In this document: piece by piece, positions 1 to 8,521 of the stretch
Position numbering within the stretch: the first letter of the stretch is position 1
Layout of the letters: every line of letters begins with the position of its first letter
Assembly (NCBI GenBank): GCA_003142855.1
Contig: PLNW01000058.1
Span: 1-36,700 of the forward strand
Origin: Myxococcales bacterium
Lineage (GTDB): Bacteria; Myxococcota_A; Polyangia; Fen-1088
DNA: 36,700 bases
Reading direction: 5' to 3'
Position numbers and translations under genes: made by a program
The notes under the pieces: model-generated
Databases searched by the model: none
The model's input: the letters and a program-made list of their open reading frames with translations, nothing else
Told to the model about the DNA's origin: nothing

Positions 1-97
1 TTTTTGAATCAGTAGTGTTAGTCCCGTTGTCCCGAATCCCGAGTCGCAATCGCCAGACGCGAGCACCAGGGACGGGGAGAGCTTCGAGCGGTACGTC

Positions 98-2026
98 TTG
101 GCCATTCCAGACGCGCCCAACCAAGTGCCCGACGCCGCGCCTCCGCCAGGCCCCGATGCGCCCCCTGCACCCCCGGTGGTCTGTGGTGACGGCATCTTGA
201 ATGTTCCAGAGGGCGAGCAATGCGACGATGGCAATACCGATCCGGCTGACGGCTGTGGATCGACGTGCCTGCTCGATCAAGGCTGGATTTGCCCCGAGCC
301 GGGCAAGCCTTGCAAGAACACGACAGTGTGCGGGGACGGCACCATCTCGGGTGCCGAGAAGTGCGACGACAACAACACCAACAGCGGCGACGGTTGCAGT
401 GCCGACTGCAAGATCGAGGATGGCTGGACCTGCCCCACGGCAGGCTCGCTGTGCCAGGCTGCCGAGTGTGGCGACGGCCTGATGGTGGGCAGCGAGGCCT
501 GCGACGACGGCAACACGGCAAATGGCGACGGCTGCAGCAGCACCTGTCACGTGGAGCCAGGCTATTTCTGCCCCACGCCCGGCGCCGCCTGCCAGAAGAC
601 CGTTTGTGGCAACGGCGTCGTGGAGGGTGACGAGGGTTGCGACGACGGCAACAAGCTTCCCTGGGACGGCTGTTCACCAACCTGCGAGCGCGAACCTACC
701 TGCACGAACGGTGAATGCGCTTCGGTGTGCGGAGACGGCATGATCCTGGCCGGGGACGTGGAGGAATGCGACGACGGCAATCAGCGGGATGGCGACGGCT
801 GCAGCAGCACCTGCACCAAAGAGCCCGGCTGGGATTGCCCGGTCACTCCGATTGCGGCGGCAAGCCAGCTCTCCTTGCCCGTGGTGTTTCGCGACTTCAT
901 CTCCTTTCCCACCGCAGGCTCCACCCGCCACCCCAACTTTGAAGACAACATCGGTACGGGTGTGACAACAGGCTTGGTGCAGTCTGTGCTGGGCAGCGAT
1001 GGCAAGCCTGTGTACGGGGGGATCTGCGACAACGCCAGCGTCAGCGCGACGGCTTGCCCCCACGGCCGCCAGCTAACGACCCAGGCTGACTTCGACCAGT
1101 GGTATCGCGACACCCCCGTGAGCGTGCGCGGGGACAGCTTCATCACGCTGGCTCTCAACACGACCGGGCAGTATGTGTTCAACGGCGGGACCCCAGCCAA
1201 CCCCTTCCTTCCTTTTGGTAGGAATGACTTGACCGGTGTGGGCTGGGTGGCCCAGGGCCAGGAGCTGCTATCGGGTGGTGGCGACTTTGGCTTCACCACC
1301 GAGGTCCACTACTGGTTCCAGCTGCAAGGTGGCGAGCGCCTTGATTTCTCGGGAGACGACGACGTTTGGGTCTTCTTCAAGAACAGCCTTCTCATCGATC
1401 TCGGCGGCAGGCACGCCCAGACCCCCGGAACCATCAATCTGACCGACGCCGAGATAACCAACCGCGGTCTCACCAAGGGACGCATCTACGAGATAGCGCT
1501 CTTTCACGCCGAACGACACACCAATCAGTCGAATTTCCAACTCACGCTCAACGGGTTCGGCCGCTCCAAATCTGTGTGCACGCCCATTTGTGGCGACGGC
1601 ATCGTGGTCAAGGGCGAGGTGTGCGACGACGGTCCGCTCAACGGGACCTACGGGCACTGCAACGAGACCTGCACCGGGTTGGGCCCGCATTGTGGCGACA
1701 ACGTGCTGCAGGCTGACCAGGGCGAAGAGTGCGACGACGGTGTGAACCTGACCACCTACGGGATCAACGGCAAGCCCGGCTGCGCCCCAGGGTGCAAGTG
1801 GAGTCCGTTCTGTGGCGACGGCAAGACGGACAGCCTGTTCGGTGAACAGTGCGATACCAAGGGCGTGAAGTTGCCCGACAGCAGCTGCCAGCTCAACTGC
1901 ACCTACCGTCCTTCTTGCGGCAACGGCGTGGTCGACAAAGAAGATGGCGAGACCTGTGACGACGGCAACACCATCTCTGGTGACGGCTGCTCGTCGTTCT
2001 GCACGTGGGATATCGTGCAGAAGTAA
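98..2026 (+). CDS. Secreted Cys-rich repeat protein with fibro-slime domain; N-terminus incomplete
   Basis: Five cysteine-rich repeats of the Myxococcus type (CGDG...E.CDDGN...GDGCS..C...G(W/Y).C; DUF4215-like) fill about residues 25-255. A fibro-slime (PA14-like) domain follows at about 260-487, from VVFRDF through WYRD and GDDDVWVF to FHAERHT, and then four more looser Cys repeats. Such proteins are usually extracellular or surface proteins of myxobacteria and bind carbohydrate or calcium; no enzymatic role is visible. The first possible start is TTG at 98. The frame stays open back to about position 8, where a TGA stands at 5-7, and the upstream Pro/Ser/Asp-rich reading looks coding. No signal peptide can be found, so the true N-terminus may lie outside the window behind a frameshift or sequence error. 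No MYXO-CTERM-like tail is seen. Family assignment is firm; the start is not. Confidence 0.85.
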   Translation: MAIPDAPNQVPDAAPPPGPDAPPAPPVVCGDGILNVPEGEQCDDGNTDPADGCGSTCLLDQGWICPEPGKPCKNTTVCGDGTISGAEKCDDNNTNSGDGCSADCKIEDGWTCPTAGSLCQAAECGDGLMVGSEACDDGNTANGDGCSSTCHVEPGYFCPTPGAACQKTVCGNGVVEGDEGCDDGNKLPWDGCSPTCEREPTCTNGECASVCGDGMILAGDVEECDDGNQRDGDGCSSTCTKEPGWDCPVTPIAAASQLSLPVVFRDFISFPTAGSTRHPNFEDNIGTGVTTGLVQSVLGSDGKPVYGGICDNASVSATACPHGRQLTTQADFDQWYRDTPVSVRGDSFITLALNTTGQYVFNGGTPANPFLPFGRNDLTGVGWVAQGQELLSGGGDFGFTTEVHYWFQLQGGERLDFSGDDDVWVFFKNSLLIDLGGRHAQTPGTINLTDAEITNRGLTKGRIYEIALFHAERHTNQSNFQLTLNGFGRSKSVCTPICGDGIVVKGEVCDDGPLNGTYGHCNETCTGLGPHCGDNVLQADQGEECDDGVNLTTYGINGKPGCAPGCKWSPFCGDGKTDSLFGEQCDTKGVKLPDSSCQLNCTYRPSCGNGVVDKEDGETCDDGNTISGDGCSSFCTWDIVQK

Positions 2027-2056
2027 ACCCTCCGCCCGGTCTGGAATCCCGCGAAG

Positions 2057-2578
2057 CTATCGCTCGGGCGGCAAGAGGTCGCTGATCAATCGCTCGAAGG
2101 CGCCGCGGCTGATGTTGCCGACGAAGGAGTGGCGCAAGTGGCCCTCGCGGTCGTAGGAAAAGAAGGCTGGGATCTCACCTTCCCAGCTCGGATCGAGATC
2201 GGCGACAAAATCTTCGGGGCGGTCGGCCTTCAAGATGGGGCTCCACTGCGAGTCGCCGGTCTTGGCGGCAAGGACGCGGCCCACCAGGGCCGCGTTCCGG
2301 TTGGTGGGGTCGTCCAGGGACACGGGCAGAAAATCTACGCCCTGGCTGCTGGCTTCGCGCGCCAGCTTCGCGATCAAGGGAAGTTCCTTCAGACAAGGCC
2401 CGCACCAGGTGGCCCACAGGTGCAATACCACCACCCGGCCCTTGTGGCCTGCGAGAGTCGCCTTGAGCTGCGCTGGAGTAATAAATGGCGCGGATGGCGT
2501 TTGCGCAGGAGCCGGGTTTGCGCCGACGGGTAGGCTCGCCAGGAACGCGAGAAGACCGAGCCAGAACTTGCGCTTCAT
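2057..2578 (-). CDS. TlpA-like periplasmic thioredoxin-fold protein
   Basis: A 173-residue protein with an N-terminal signal peptide (MKRKFWLGLLAFLASLPVGA, probable cleavage near ANPAPAQ) and a thioredoxin fold with the redox motif WATWCGPC (Cys59 and Cys62), as in TlpA/ResA thiol-disulfide reductases. These act outside the cytoplasmic membrane and reduce or exchange disulfides, for example in cytochrome c maturation; the substrate here is unknown. The ATG at 2578 was chosen because it precedes the signal peptide and overlaps the stop of the upstream DUF502 gene as ATGA, indicating translational coupling. The frame is open farther upstream, but that part is antisense-like Arg-rich sequence inside the DUF502 gene. 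The gene converges on the fibro-slime gene with a gap of about 30 bp. Confidence 0.87.
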   Translation of the reverse strand: MKRKFWLGLLAFLASLPVGANPAPAQTPSAPFITPAQLKATLAGHKGRVVVLHLWATWCGPCLKELPLIAKLAREASSQGVDFLPVSLDDPTNRNAALVGRVLAAKTGDSQWSPILKADRPEDFVADLDPSWEGEIPAFFSYDREGHLRHSFVGNISRGAFERLISDLLPPER

Positions 2579-3159
2579 GGGGCGATGCGGGGCAGCGATT
2601 CCCCGATTCCCTCTGGAACGAAGTTGCCACCCGAAACGACGCACTTGAGCGCCTCGCGCGTGGGCACGGTCAGGAAGCGACACTCGGCGTGGGGCACGAA
2701 GTACAGGCGGCCACCGATGGGATTGGGCGCATTGGGCACGAACACGCAAAGAATGTCGGTGCTGCCTGGAACCGGCCGTCCCGAGGTGAACCCCAGCAAG
2801 CGTACGCGCCCCGATTCATCCGGAATCAGCACCACGCGCGCGAACACGCCCGAGTCCACGTCCGGGGTCACCACCACCTGCTTCCAGGTGCGATAGAAGT
2901 CGCGCAGGCCAGGAAGTCGGCCCAACACGCGGTCGAAGAGGCGCAGCACCTGGCGCCCCACGAAGCTGGTGACGAAGATGCCGAGAAAATAGATGAGCAC
3001 CAGCGCAGCCGCGAGACCCACGAGCGGGTAGCGCAAGGGAAAGATCCGCTGCGCGATCGCGTTGACATAGACGACCACGAAGATCGTGATGCCAAGGGGA
3101 ATGGCGGCCAAGACGCCGGCAAAGAATTTCGAACGGAAGTGTGCAGTCAGGCGATTCAT
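2575..3159 (-). CDS. DUF502 family membrane protein
   Basis: A 194-residue protein of the DUF502 family, a widespread group of inner-membrane proteins without a settled function. Two hydrophobic segments are visible near the N-terminus (FFAGVLAAIPLGITIFVVVY, and about residues 45-65 ending YFLGIFVTSFVG). A soluble domain follows with typical DUF502 features (FYRTWKQVV, RVVLIPDESGRVRLLGFTSG, VFVPNAPNPIGG). The ATG at 3159 was chosen because GGGAG lies 6 nt upstream, rather than an alternative eight codons earlier. The stop overlaps the start of the TlpA-like gene, so the two form a coupled pair. The gene diverges from the S55 protease gene across about 100 bp. Confidence 0.87.
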   Translation of the reverse strand: MNRLTAHFRSKFFAGVLAAIPLGITIFVVVYVNAIAQRIFPLRYPLVGLAAALVLIYFLGIFVTSFVGRQVLRLFDRVLGRLPGLRDFYRTWKQVVVTPDVDSGVFARVVLIPDESGRVRLLGFTSGRPVPGSTDILCVFVPNAPNPIGGRLYFVPHAECRFLTVPTREALKCVVSGGNFVPEGIGESLPRIAP

Positions 3160-3225
3160 CGGTGTCTCCCAGAGCTGAAGCATACTACGCGGCTCGCGGC
3201 TGCCACGTGCGACTGTGGATTGGGT

Positions 3226-3254
3226 TTGACAGCCTGGCTAGCGGTTCCTACGCT
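3226..3254 (+). promoter_or_regulatory. Sigma70-like promoter of the S55 protease gene
   Basis: A perfect -35 box TTGACA (3226-3231) is separated by 17 nt from a -10-like TACGCT (3249-3254). The GTG start at 3264 follows after only 9 nt and no Shine-Dalgarno sequence is present, so the transcript would be leaderless or nearly so. Inferred from sequence only. Confidence 0.5.
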
Positions 3255-3263
3255 GCTTGCGTA

Positions 3264-5087
3264 GTGACAAGACCCCGCTTTCTCTTGGCCGCGTGGTGTC
3301 TGGGCGTAGTGGCTGGCTCGGCCATGCTTGCGCGCTCCGCCTGGGCTCAATCGCCGTCCTCACAGGCGGTGTCCGCGCCCGCCATCTTGCCCCTGTCCCA
3401 GGTGCGCCCCGGCCTTGTGGGCGAGGCGGTCACGGTCTTCGAGGGCGTCAAGCCTGAGGCGTTCAAGGTGCGCGTGCTCTCGGTGGTGCCGAACTTCCTG
3501 CCCAAGCAGGACATCATCTTGATTCGGGCCGAGGATCCGCGCGTCGCGACCTGCGGCATCGCGGCGGGCATGAGCGGCAGCCCGGTCTACGTCGACGGCA
3601 AGCTCATGGGCGCCATCGCCTACGGCTGGAGTTTTGCCAAAGAAGCCCTGGCCGGCGTGACTCCCATCGAAAGCATGCTGGCCGGGAGGCAGCGGCCCCG
3701 TCGGCCGCCGGGCGATCCCTTCCTGGCCGACAGCGCACCCGCCTTGACTCCTGGGCGGTGGGCCCAGCCCGCGGCCGCGCCTGCCTTGGCTGACGGCGAG
3801 CCGCGCCTGCTGCCCGCGTCGCTGCCCCTGACCGTATCAGGAATCTCGGACGTGGCCCTGCGCGAGCTGGGCGAAAGCTTGCGTCCCTTTGGATTGCTTC
3901 CGGTGCGCGCGGGCGGCTCGGGCGGGAAGAAGCCGGCGGCTGCGCCGGCCCAGGCCGTACAGCCAGGCGCAACCGTGGGCGTGGCGCTCATTCGCGGGGA
4001 CCTCAGCGCGGCGGCCATGGGCACCCTGACCCAAGTGGAGGGCGGAACGGTCGTCGCGTTCGGGCACCCCCTGCTGGGCCTGGGCGAAGTCGATCTGCCG
4101 CTGGTTTCCGGAGAAGTGCACGCCATCGTGGCCAGTCTGGCCAGCTCCATGAAACTGGCCTCGCCGCTCAATGAGATCGGTGCGGTGGTGCAGGATCTTC
4201 CTACCGGCATCGTGGCCGAGCTGGGCCGCCACGCTCCCTGGGTCACCGTCGAGGTCATGGTCACCGCCCGCGGCGAAAAGAAGACCAGCTTCCATACTCA
4301 GGTCGCGCTGCATCGCCGGCTGCTCCCGTTGCTTGCGGGCACAGTGATTGGCAGTGCGCTGAACGAGGCTGAGCCGGACGTGACCGACATGGTGATAGCC
4401 ATGACCACCCGACTGAATGTCCGCGGTGCTGGCAGCGTGGAGGTTCGCGACCAGCTCTTCTCGAGCGAGGGGCTGTCGAGTCGAGTCCTGTCGCAGGCCC
4501 ACGGCCTCAAGGCTCTGTCGGACCTGCTGGGCAATCCCTTTGAACCCGCGGTGATCGACCGAGTCGATGTGGACATCCGCGTGGAGTACCGCAACGACGT
4601 GGCCGAAATCATCAGCGCTTCGCTGCCTGACGAGCGGGTGCGGCCGGGCGAGACCCTGCCCGTGCGCGTGGTGCTGCGCCCCTACGCGGACAAGGAATTC
4701 GTAGAGGTCGTGCCGGTGCTGGTTCCGCGCGCGCTGGCAGGCAAGACCATCAAGATCGACGTAGCCTCAGGCGCGCTGGTGCGGCCCGATGTGCCCAAGC
4801 CCGAGAGCCTGCGCGGCCTAATGGAAAACCTGGGCGTCTCCTACCCGGGCAAGTCCATCGTGGTCAGCGTGAGCACCCCTGACAGTGGTGTCTCCTTGCG
4901 CGGCCGCCTGATTCCCAGCCTTCCCGACTCGGCGTTGGACACGCTTCGCTCTGCCAACCAAACCCGCCGCGCCGACGCCTACCGCGTAGCTGAGCGAACC
5001 CTGCATCCCTGCGATCGCCTGGTGAGCGGGAGGCAGGAGCTGACCGCACGAGTGCGGCCCATCGGCAGTTCCAAGGACAGGCCCTAG
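3264..5087 (+). CDS. SpoIVB-like S55 family serine protease
   Basis: A 607-residue protein starting with a signal peptide (MTRPRFLLAAWCLGVVAGSA, cleavage near SAWAQ). Residues 40-140 show the S55/SpoIVB pattern: LPLSQVRPGLVGEAVTVFEG, then the serine-active-site segment CGIAAGMSGSPVYVDGK at about 97-113, then AIAYGWSF and GVTPIESML. SpoIVB cleaves a partner to activate intramembrane proteolysis in Bacillus; myxobacterial relatives are exported proteins of unknown target. The long C-terminal part (about 300-607) has no domain I can name. The GTG at 3264 was chosen because it begins the signal peptide and sits just behind a strong promoter; the frame is open farther upstream but without export-like sequence. 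Its stop codon abuts that of the convergent sspB-like gene with no spacer. Confidence 0.85.
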   Translation: MTRPRFLLAAWCLGVVAGSAMLARSAWAQSPSSQAVSAPAILPLSQVRPGLVGEAVTVFEGVKPEAFKVRVLSVVPNFLPKQDIILIRAEDPRVATCGIAAGMSGSPVYVDGKLMGAIAYGWSFAKEALAGVTPIESMLAGRQRPRRPPGDPFLADSAPALTPGRWAQPAAAPALADGEPRLLPASLPLTVSGISDVALRELGESLRPFGLLPVRAGGSGGKKPAAAPAQAVQPGATVGVALIRGDLSAAAMGTLTQVEGGTVVAFGHPLLGLGEVDLPLVSGEVHAIVASLASSMKLASPLNEIGAVVQDLPTGIVAELGRHAPWVTVEVMVTARGEKKTSFHTQVALHRRLLPLLAGTVIGSALNEAEPDVTDMVIAMTTRLNVRGAGSVEVRDQLFSSEGLSSRVLSQAHGLKALSDLLGNPFEPAVIDRVDVDIRVEYRNDVAEIISASLPDERVRPGETLPVRVVLRPYADKEFVEVVPVLVPRALAGKTIKIDVASGALVRPDVPKPESLRGLMENLGVSYPGKSIVVSVSTPDSGVSLRGRLIPSLPDSALDTLRSANQTRRADAYRVAERTLHPCDRLVSGRQELTARVRPIGSSKDRP

Positions 5088-5621
5088 CTACTTGACCACG
5101 CGCAGCTGGGGACGCCGACGCCTGCGGGTCGGGGCGCGCATGAGCATGCCGTCGCTCTCGATCTCCGCTTCGGTGTCTTCGGCCACCAGCGGGACGGAAT
5201 GCAACCAGGGCTCGTCGACGGGCAGAGCCAGTGCCCCCTCATTCACTCGCGCCACGAGCGGAGGCACGCCCCCATCATCCCCCTGGTGGAAAAAGCACAA
5301 CTCCCGCGGAGCATCCTCGCGGTAGATCGCGCCGCAACCATTGGTGCAAGTAACCGCGAACACCGCGGACCAGGGTACGTAGGTCCGATGAGGCACGCGC
5401 GAGAACGACAGGGTGGCGCTCACCCCGGCGGCCGTGACTTCCAGGTCGGGGATGGGAATGGGCATGCTGCGGCCGTACTGCAGAACCAGCTGCGCCTGCG
5501 AGGAGAACGGGGCTGGCACCACCACGCCGGGACGACGAGCGTCCAGGTGCAAGGCCACCCAGCCTTCGCTCAGCAAAGTCAGAAACGCTTCTTGTTTCGC
5601 CGGTCTCTCACTGCCATCCAT
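5088..5621 (-). CDS. sspB: ClpXP specificity-enhancing factor SspB-like protein
   Basis: A 177-residue protein matching the SspB (stringent starvation protein B) pattern: an N-terminal substrate-binding fold with LLSEGWVALHLDARRPGVVVP, LVLQYG, MPIPIPDL and ATLSFSR.P..TYVPWSAVFAV at about residues 15-85. A long variable tail ends in an Arg-rich segment and a hydrophobic/basic end (RPQLRVVK), similar in character to the ClpX-binding tail of SspB. SspB tethers ssrA-tagged proteins to ClpXP for degradation in the cytoplasm. An internal CTNGCGAIY...CFFHQGDDG segment with three Cys and a His is unusual compared with E. coli SspB. The ATG at 5621 is preferred over TTG at 5642; neither has a clear Shine-Dalgarno site. 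Confidence 0.8.
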   Translation of the reverse strand: MDGSERPAKQEAFLTLLSEGWVALHLDARRPGVVVPAPFSSQAQLVLQYGRSMPIPIPDLEVTAAGVSATLSFSRVPHRTYVPWSAVFAVTCTNGCGAIYREDAPRELCFFHQGDDGGVPPLVARVNEGALALPVDEPWLHSVPLVAEDTEAEIESDGMLMRAPTRRRRRPQLRVVK

Positions 5622-5822
5622 GGCTGTGCCCCCACGGGCCAATCACTTGCCGAAGACCTGGATCTCTTACCTCCCGAAATAGGGCTGTGCCAGGCCCAGA
5701 TCGACTTGGGAGAAAAACGATCGCCGTTGGACCCAGACGACCTTCTGCGCTACTCTCTTATCCCTACATTGTCGACAGGCTTGTGGCGCCTTCGTCTTCC
5801 TGCCGCCGGCCAACCCATTCGC

Positions 5823-5828
5823 TATAAT
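5823..5828 (+). promoter_or_regulatory. Possible -10 box TATAAT
   Basis: A perfect TATAAT lies 21 nt before the ATG at 5850. No -35 box of comparable quality is found at 16-18 nt upstream. It would give a leader of about 15 nt lacking a Shine-Dalgarno sequence. Confidence 0.4.
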
Positions 5829-5849
5829 GCAGCAACTTTGGCATTGGTT

Positions 5850-6917
5850 ATGAATCGGTCGCGACTCTTCCCCACCTCGGTCCCCATCTCATCCCCGCCC
5901 CGGGCGCTTTCGGGGTGGCGCGCTCGGCTGGCCAGCGATCCCATTCCGCGCTTGTTGCGCGAGGGAACCCCCAGTGTGCTCGCGCGCGTGCGGCGCGACC
6001 TCATCGACGACAGCGAGGCGCCCTCGGCGCGGGAGATTGCCGGCTACCGCGAGGTTCAATCGGTGCTGCGCAAGATGGAGAAGGACGGGAGCTTTGCGCC
6101 GCGCGCACCGGAAAAGGGAATGGGCAGTGGGAAGTTTGCGCTGTGCTTGGCCACAGTGCGGGCGCTTGACCGCTTGGCCGACCTGGGTTTGCGAGTCGAG
6201 GAAGAGGGCGGAGCCACGCACCAATTGCGCAAGATGGCGGATGTGATCCTGGCCTCGCAGGGCAGCGATGGCGGGATTGCGGATCTCGCGCTGGCCGAGA
6301 CGCCCAAGGCCCGTGCCAAGGTCGTGGCGATTCACTTCCACGGCTGGGCCATATCGGCCCTGTGCCGCGCAGGGTTCGAGTCAGACCCGAGGGTGGAGAA
6401 GGGTTTCCAACTTCTCCTGTCACTCCGTCAGGACGATGGGGGCTGGGCTTGGCGAGGTGTGCGCACGGACTCCGCTGCGCGACCGTCGAGCCACCTGGTG
6501 ACCGGCATGGTCTTGCGCGCCTTCGCGTCCTCCAGCCAGCGCTGCACCTCGCGCGAGGCGCGTCGGGCAGCGGAGCTTCTGGCCACGCGCTTCTTGCAGC
6601 CCGACCGCTATGAGGACCGCAAGGCGCCCGCTTTTTGGGAAATCCTGACTGAACCACGCTTCTACACCGACGCACTCGATGCGCTCGACACCATCACCAG
6701 CATCGGGCTGGGCAAGGAGAACTCAGGCGTGCGTACCGCCGAGGCCTATCTGCGTTCACGCCAGGCGAACGATGGTTTGTGGTATCCGGGCGCGCCGGTC
6801 AAGGGTGAAAGCCCGACGCCGCGGTCTGGGGCCAAGGCAGCGGGCAAGGACAAGGATGTGGCGGAGGCCATCTGGCTGACCTTGCGGGTGCTGGTGGTCT
6901 TGCGCCGGATCAATTAG
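5850..6917 (+). CDS. Alpha/alpha-toroid (prenyltransferase/squalene-cyclase-like) protein
   Basis: A 355-residue, mostly helical protein containing repeated QxxDGG(W)-type motifs, QGSDGG (137-142), RQDDGGW (193-199) and QANDGLW near 325, typical of the alpha/alpha-barrel of squalene cyclases and prenyltransferases. The DxDD-type catalytic acid motif of true cyclases was not found and the protein is about half their length, so it is likely a toroid-only relative of unknown function. No signal peptide is evident. The ATG at 5850 fits a TATAAT box upstream; the frame continues open upstream only through antisense of sspB. bioB starts 13 nt after the stop, so the two are probably cotranscribed. 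Confidence 0.72.
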   Translation: MNRSRLFPTSVPISSPPRALSGWRARLASDPIPRLLREGTPSVLARVRRDLIDDSEAPSAREIAGYREVQSVLRKMEKDGSFAPRAPEKGMGSGKFALCLATVRALDRLADLGLRVEEEGGATHQLRKMADVILASQGSDGGIADLALAETPKARAKVVAIHFHGWAISALCRAGFESDPRVEKGFQLLLSLRQDDGGWAWRGVRTDSAARPSSHLVTGMVLRAFASSSQRCTSREARRAAELLATRFLQPDRYEDRKAPAFWEILTEPRFYTDALDALDTITSIGLGKENSGVRTAEAYLRSRQANDGLWYPGAPVKGESPTPRSGAKAAGKDKDVAEAIWLTLRVLVVLRRIN

Positions 6918-6930
6918 TAGATCCATTCGC

Positions 6931-7893
6931 ATGACCGCTGAGCTTCGCCACGACTTTCGGGTCGAGGAAGTCCGGGCTATCCACGACCTGGCCCTGCCCG
7001 AACTGCTTTTCCGCGCACAGCAGGTGCATCGCCAGCATCATCGACCCGAAGAGGTGCAGCTGTGCGCGCTGCTTTCGGTGAAGACCGGCGCGTGCCAGGA
7101 AGACTGTGCCTACTGTGCCCAGTCGACACGCTACTCGACGGCGGTGCAGCCGGCGCGCATGCTGAGCCGCGAGGATGTGGTGCAGGTGGCGGAGCGGGCG
7201 CGGGCAGCGGGGGCCACGCGCTTCTGCATGGGCACCGCGTGGCGCGATGCCAAGGACGGACCCGCCTTCGAGTCCGTGCTGGACATGGTGCGCGCCGTGC
7301 GGGGCGTGGGTCTGGAGGCGTGCCTGACCATGGGCATGCTCACCGACGAGCAGTGCCACCGCCTGGCCGAAGCCGGGCTGACCATCTACAACCACAACAT
7401 CGACACGTCACGGGCCTTCTACGGGTCGATCATCACGACCCACACGCAGGACGACCGGCTAGCGACGCTGGCGCGGGTCCGGCGTGCGGGCATGCGCATT
7501 TGCTCGGGCGGGATCATCGGCATGGGCGAATCCGTCAATGATCGCTGCTCCATGCTGGCCACGCTCGCCCACCTCGACCCGCACCCGGAAAGCGTGCCCA
7601 TCAATGCCCTGGTGCCCATCGCAGGCACGCCGCTGGCTGACCGGCCGCCCGTGGATCCGCTGCAACTCGTACGCGTGATCGCCACGGCTCGCATCATCAT
7701 GCCCCGATCGCAGGTGCGACTCTCGGCTGGTCGCGCAGCTCTGACCCGCGAGGCACAGGTGATGTGCTTCGTGGCTGGGGCCAATTCGATCTTCTATGGC
7801 GAAAAGCTGCTCACCACGGGCAACCCCGACGTGGAGGCCGACCAGCAACTGCTGCGCGACGCGGGCCTGCGACCGGCGCCGCCGACGCATTGA
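6931..7893 (+). CDS. bioB: Biotin synthase BioB
   Basis: A 320-residue radical-SAM enzyme that inserts sulfur into dethiobiotin, the last step of biotin synthesis, in the cytoplasm. The SAM-cluster motif is GACQEDCAYCAQS with Cys55, Cys59 and Cys62. The ligands of the auxiliary [2Fe-2S] cluster are all recognisable: Cys99, Cys131, Cys191 and Arg263 in the QVRLSAGR segment. Other family signatures include YNHNIDTS and CSGGIIGMGE. Length and motifs are those of a complete enzyme. No other bio genes are in the window, so biotin genes are dispersed here. The gene follows the toroid gene closely and converges on plsY. No clear Shine-Dalgarno site precedes the ATG. Confidence 0.97.
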   Translation: MTAELRHDFRVEEVRAIHDLALPELLFRAQQVHRQHHRPEEVQLCALLSVKTGACQEDCAYCAQSTRYSTAVQPARMLSREDVVQVAERARAAGATRFCMGTAWRDAKDGPAFESVLDMVRAVRGVGLEACLTMGMLTDEQCHRLAEAGLTIYNHNIDTSRAFYGSIITTHTQDDRLATLARVRRAGMRICSGGIIGMGESVNDRCSMLATLAHLDPHPESVPINALVPIAGTPLADRPPVDPLQLVRVIATARIIMPRSQVRLSAGRAALTREAQVMCFVAGANSIFYGEKLLTTGNPDVEADQQLLRDAGLRPAPPTH

Positions 7894-7902
7894 ACTGGGA
7901 AG

Positions 7903-8478
7903 CTAGGCTCGCAATTCTTCGCCGCGCACAAGACGGCGAATGTTGTCCTTGTGGCGCCAGAAAACCAGGAGCGCGACCGCCGCCGCGAAGGTCAGGTTGG
8001 TCAGGCTGCCCGCGTGGAACAGCCAGAGAAAGGTGGGGAAGCTGGCCACCGCTGCCAGAGAGCCGATGGACGAAATGCGAAAAGTAGCAAACAGCGCGAC
8101 CCAGACAGCCACGCAGACCAGTGCGGGCAGAGGCGCGAGAGCCAGGCCGGCGCCCAGCGAAGTAGCGACCCCCTTGCCGCCGCGCCCCTTCAGAAATAAG
8201 GAGAAGACCTGCCCCAGCACCGCGACCAGCCCCGCAGCCGCGGGCAGCCATGTCTGCTCGAAGAGTCCGGCTGCGAGTACAACCGGAAGCGCGCCCTTGC
8301 CCGCCTCGACCAAGAGCACCAGGGCGGCCCAACCCCGGCCGAGTGCGCGGCCCACATTGGTCGTGCCGATGTTGCCGCTGCCCACCTTGCGCAGGTCGAC
8401 GCCCTTGGCTCGCGCTACCACGACGCCGGTCGGGAACGAGCCCAGCAAGAAGGCGGCGACCAGAAACAAAATGTGCAT
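7903..8478 (-). CDS. plsY: Glycerol-3-phosphate acyltransferase PlsY
   Basis: A 191-residue polytopic inner-membrane protein that transfers the acyl group of acyl-phosphate to glycerol-3-phosphate, the first step of phospholipid synthesis. PlsY motifs are all present: GSFPTG near the start, GSGNIGTTNVGR (loop 1), the glycine-rich KGRGGKGVAT and the C-terminal HKDNIRRL. The ATG at 8478 begins the first membrane segment (MHILFLVAAFLLGSFPTG). An upstream open extension overlaps the helicase end and is not protein-like. A leaderless-type promoter sits directly in front, so it is probably transcribed independently of the helicase gene 43 bp upstream. Confidence 0.95.
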   Translation of the reverse strand: MHILFLVAAFLLGSFPTGVVVARAKGVDLRKVGSGNIGTTNVGRALGRGWAALVLLVEAGKGALPVVLAAGLFEQTWLPAAAGLVAVLGQVFSLFLKGRGGKGVATSLGAGLALAPLPALVCVAVWVALFATFRISSIGSLAAVASFPTFLWLFHAGSLTNLTFAAAVALLVFWRHKDNIRRLVRGEELRA

Positions 8479-8486
8479 GGACTGCG

Positions 8487-8514
8487 ATTGTAGCCCCGCC
8501 CCGGCAAGTCTCAA
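8487..8514 (-). promoter_or_regulatory. Leaderless-type promoter of plsY
   Basis: On the minus strand TTGAGA (8514-8509), a 16-nt spacer, TACAAT (8492-8487), then only 8 nt to the ATG at 8478. No Shine-Dalgarno sequence is present. The geometry puts the transcription start at or within a few nt of the start codon. Confidence 0.55.
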
Positions 8515-8521
8515 TGGCTCG

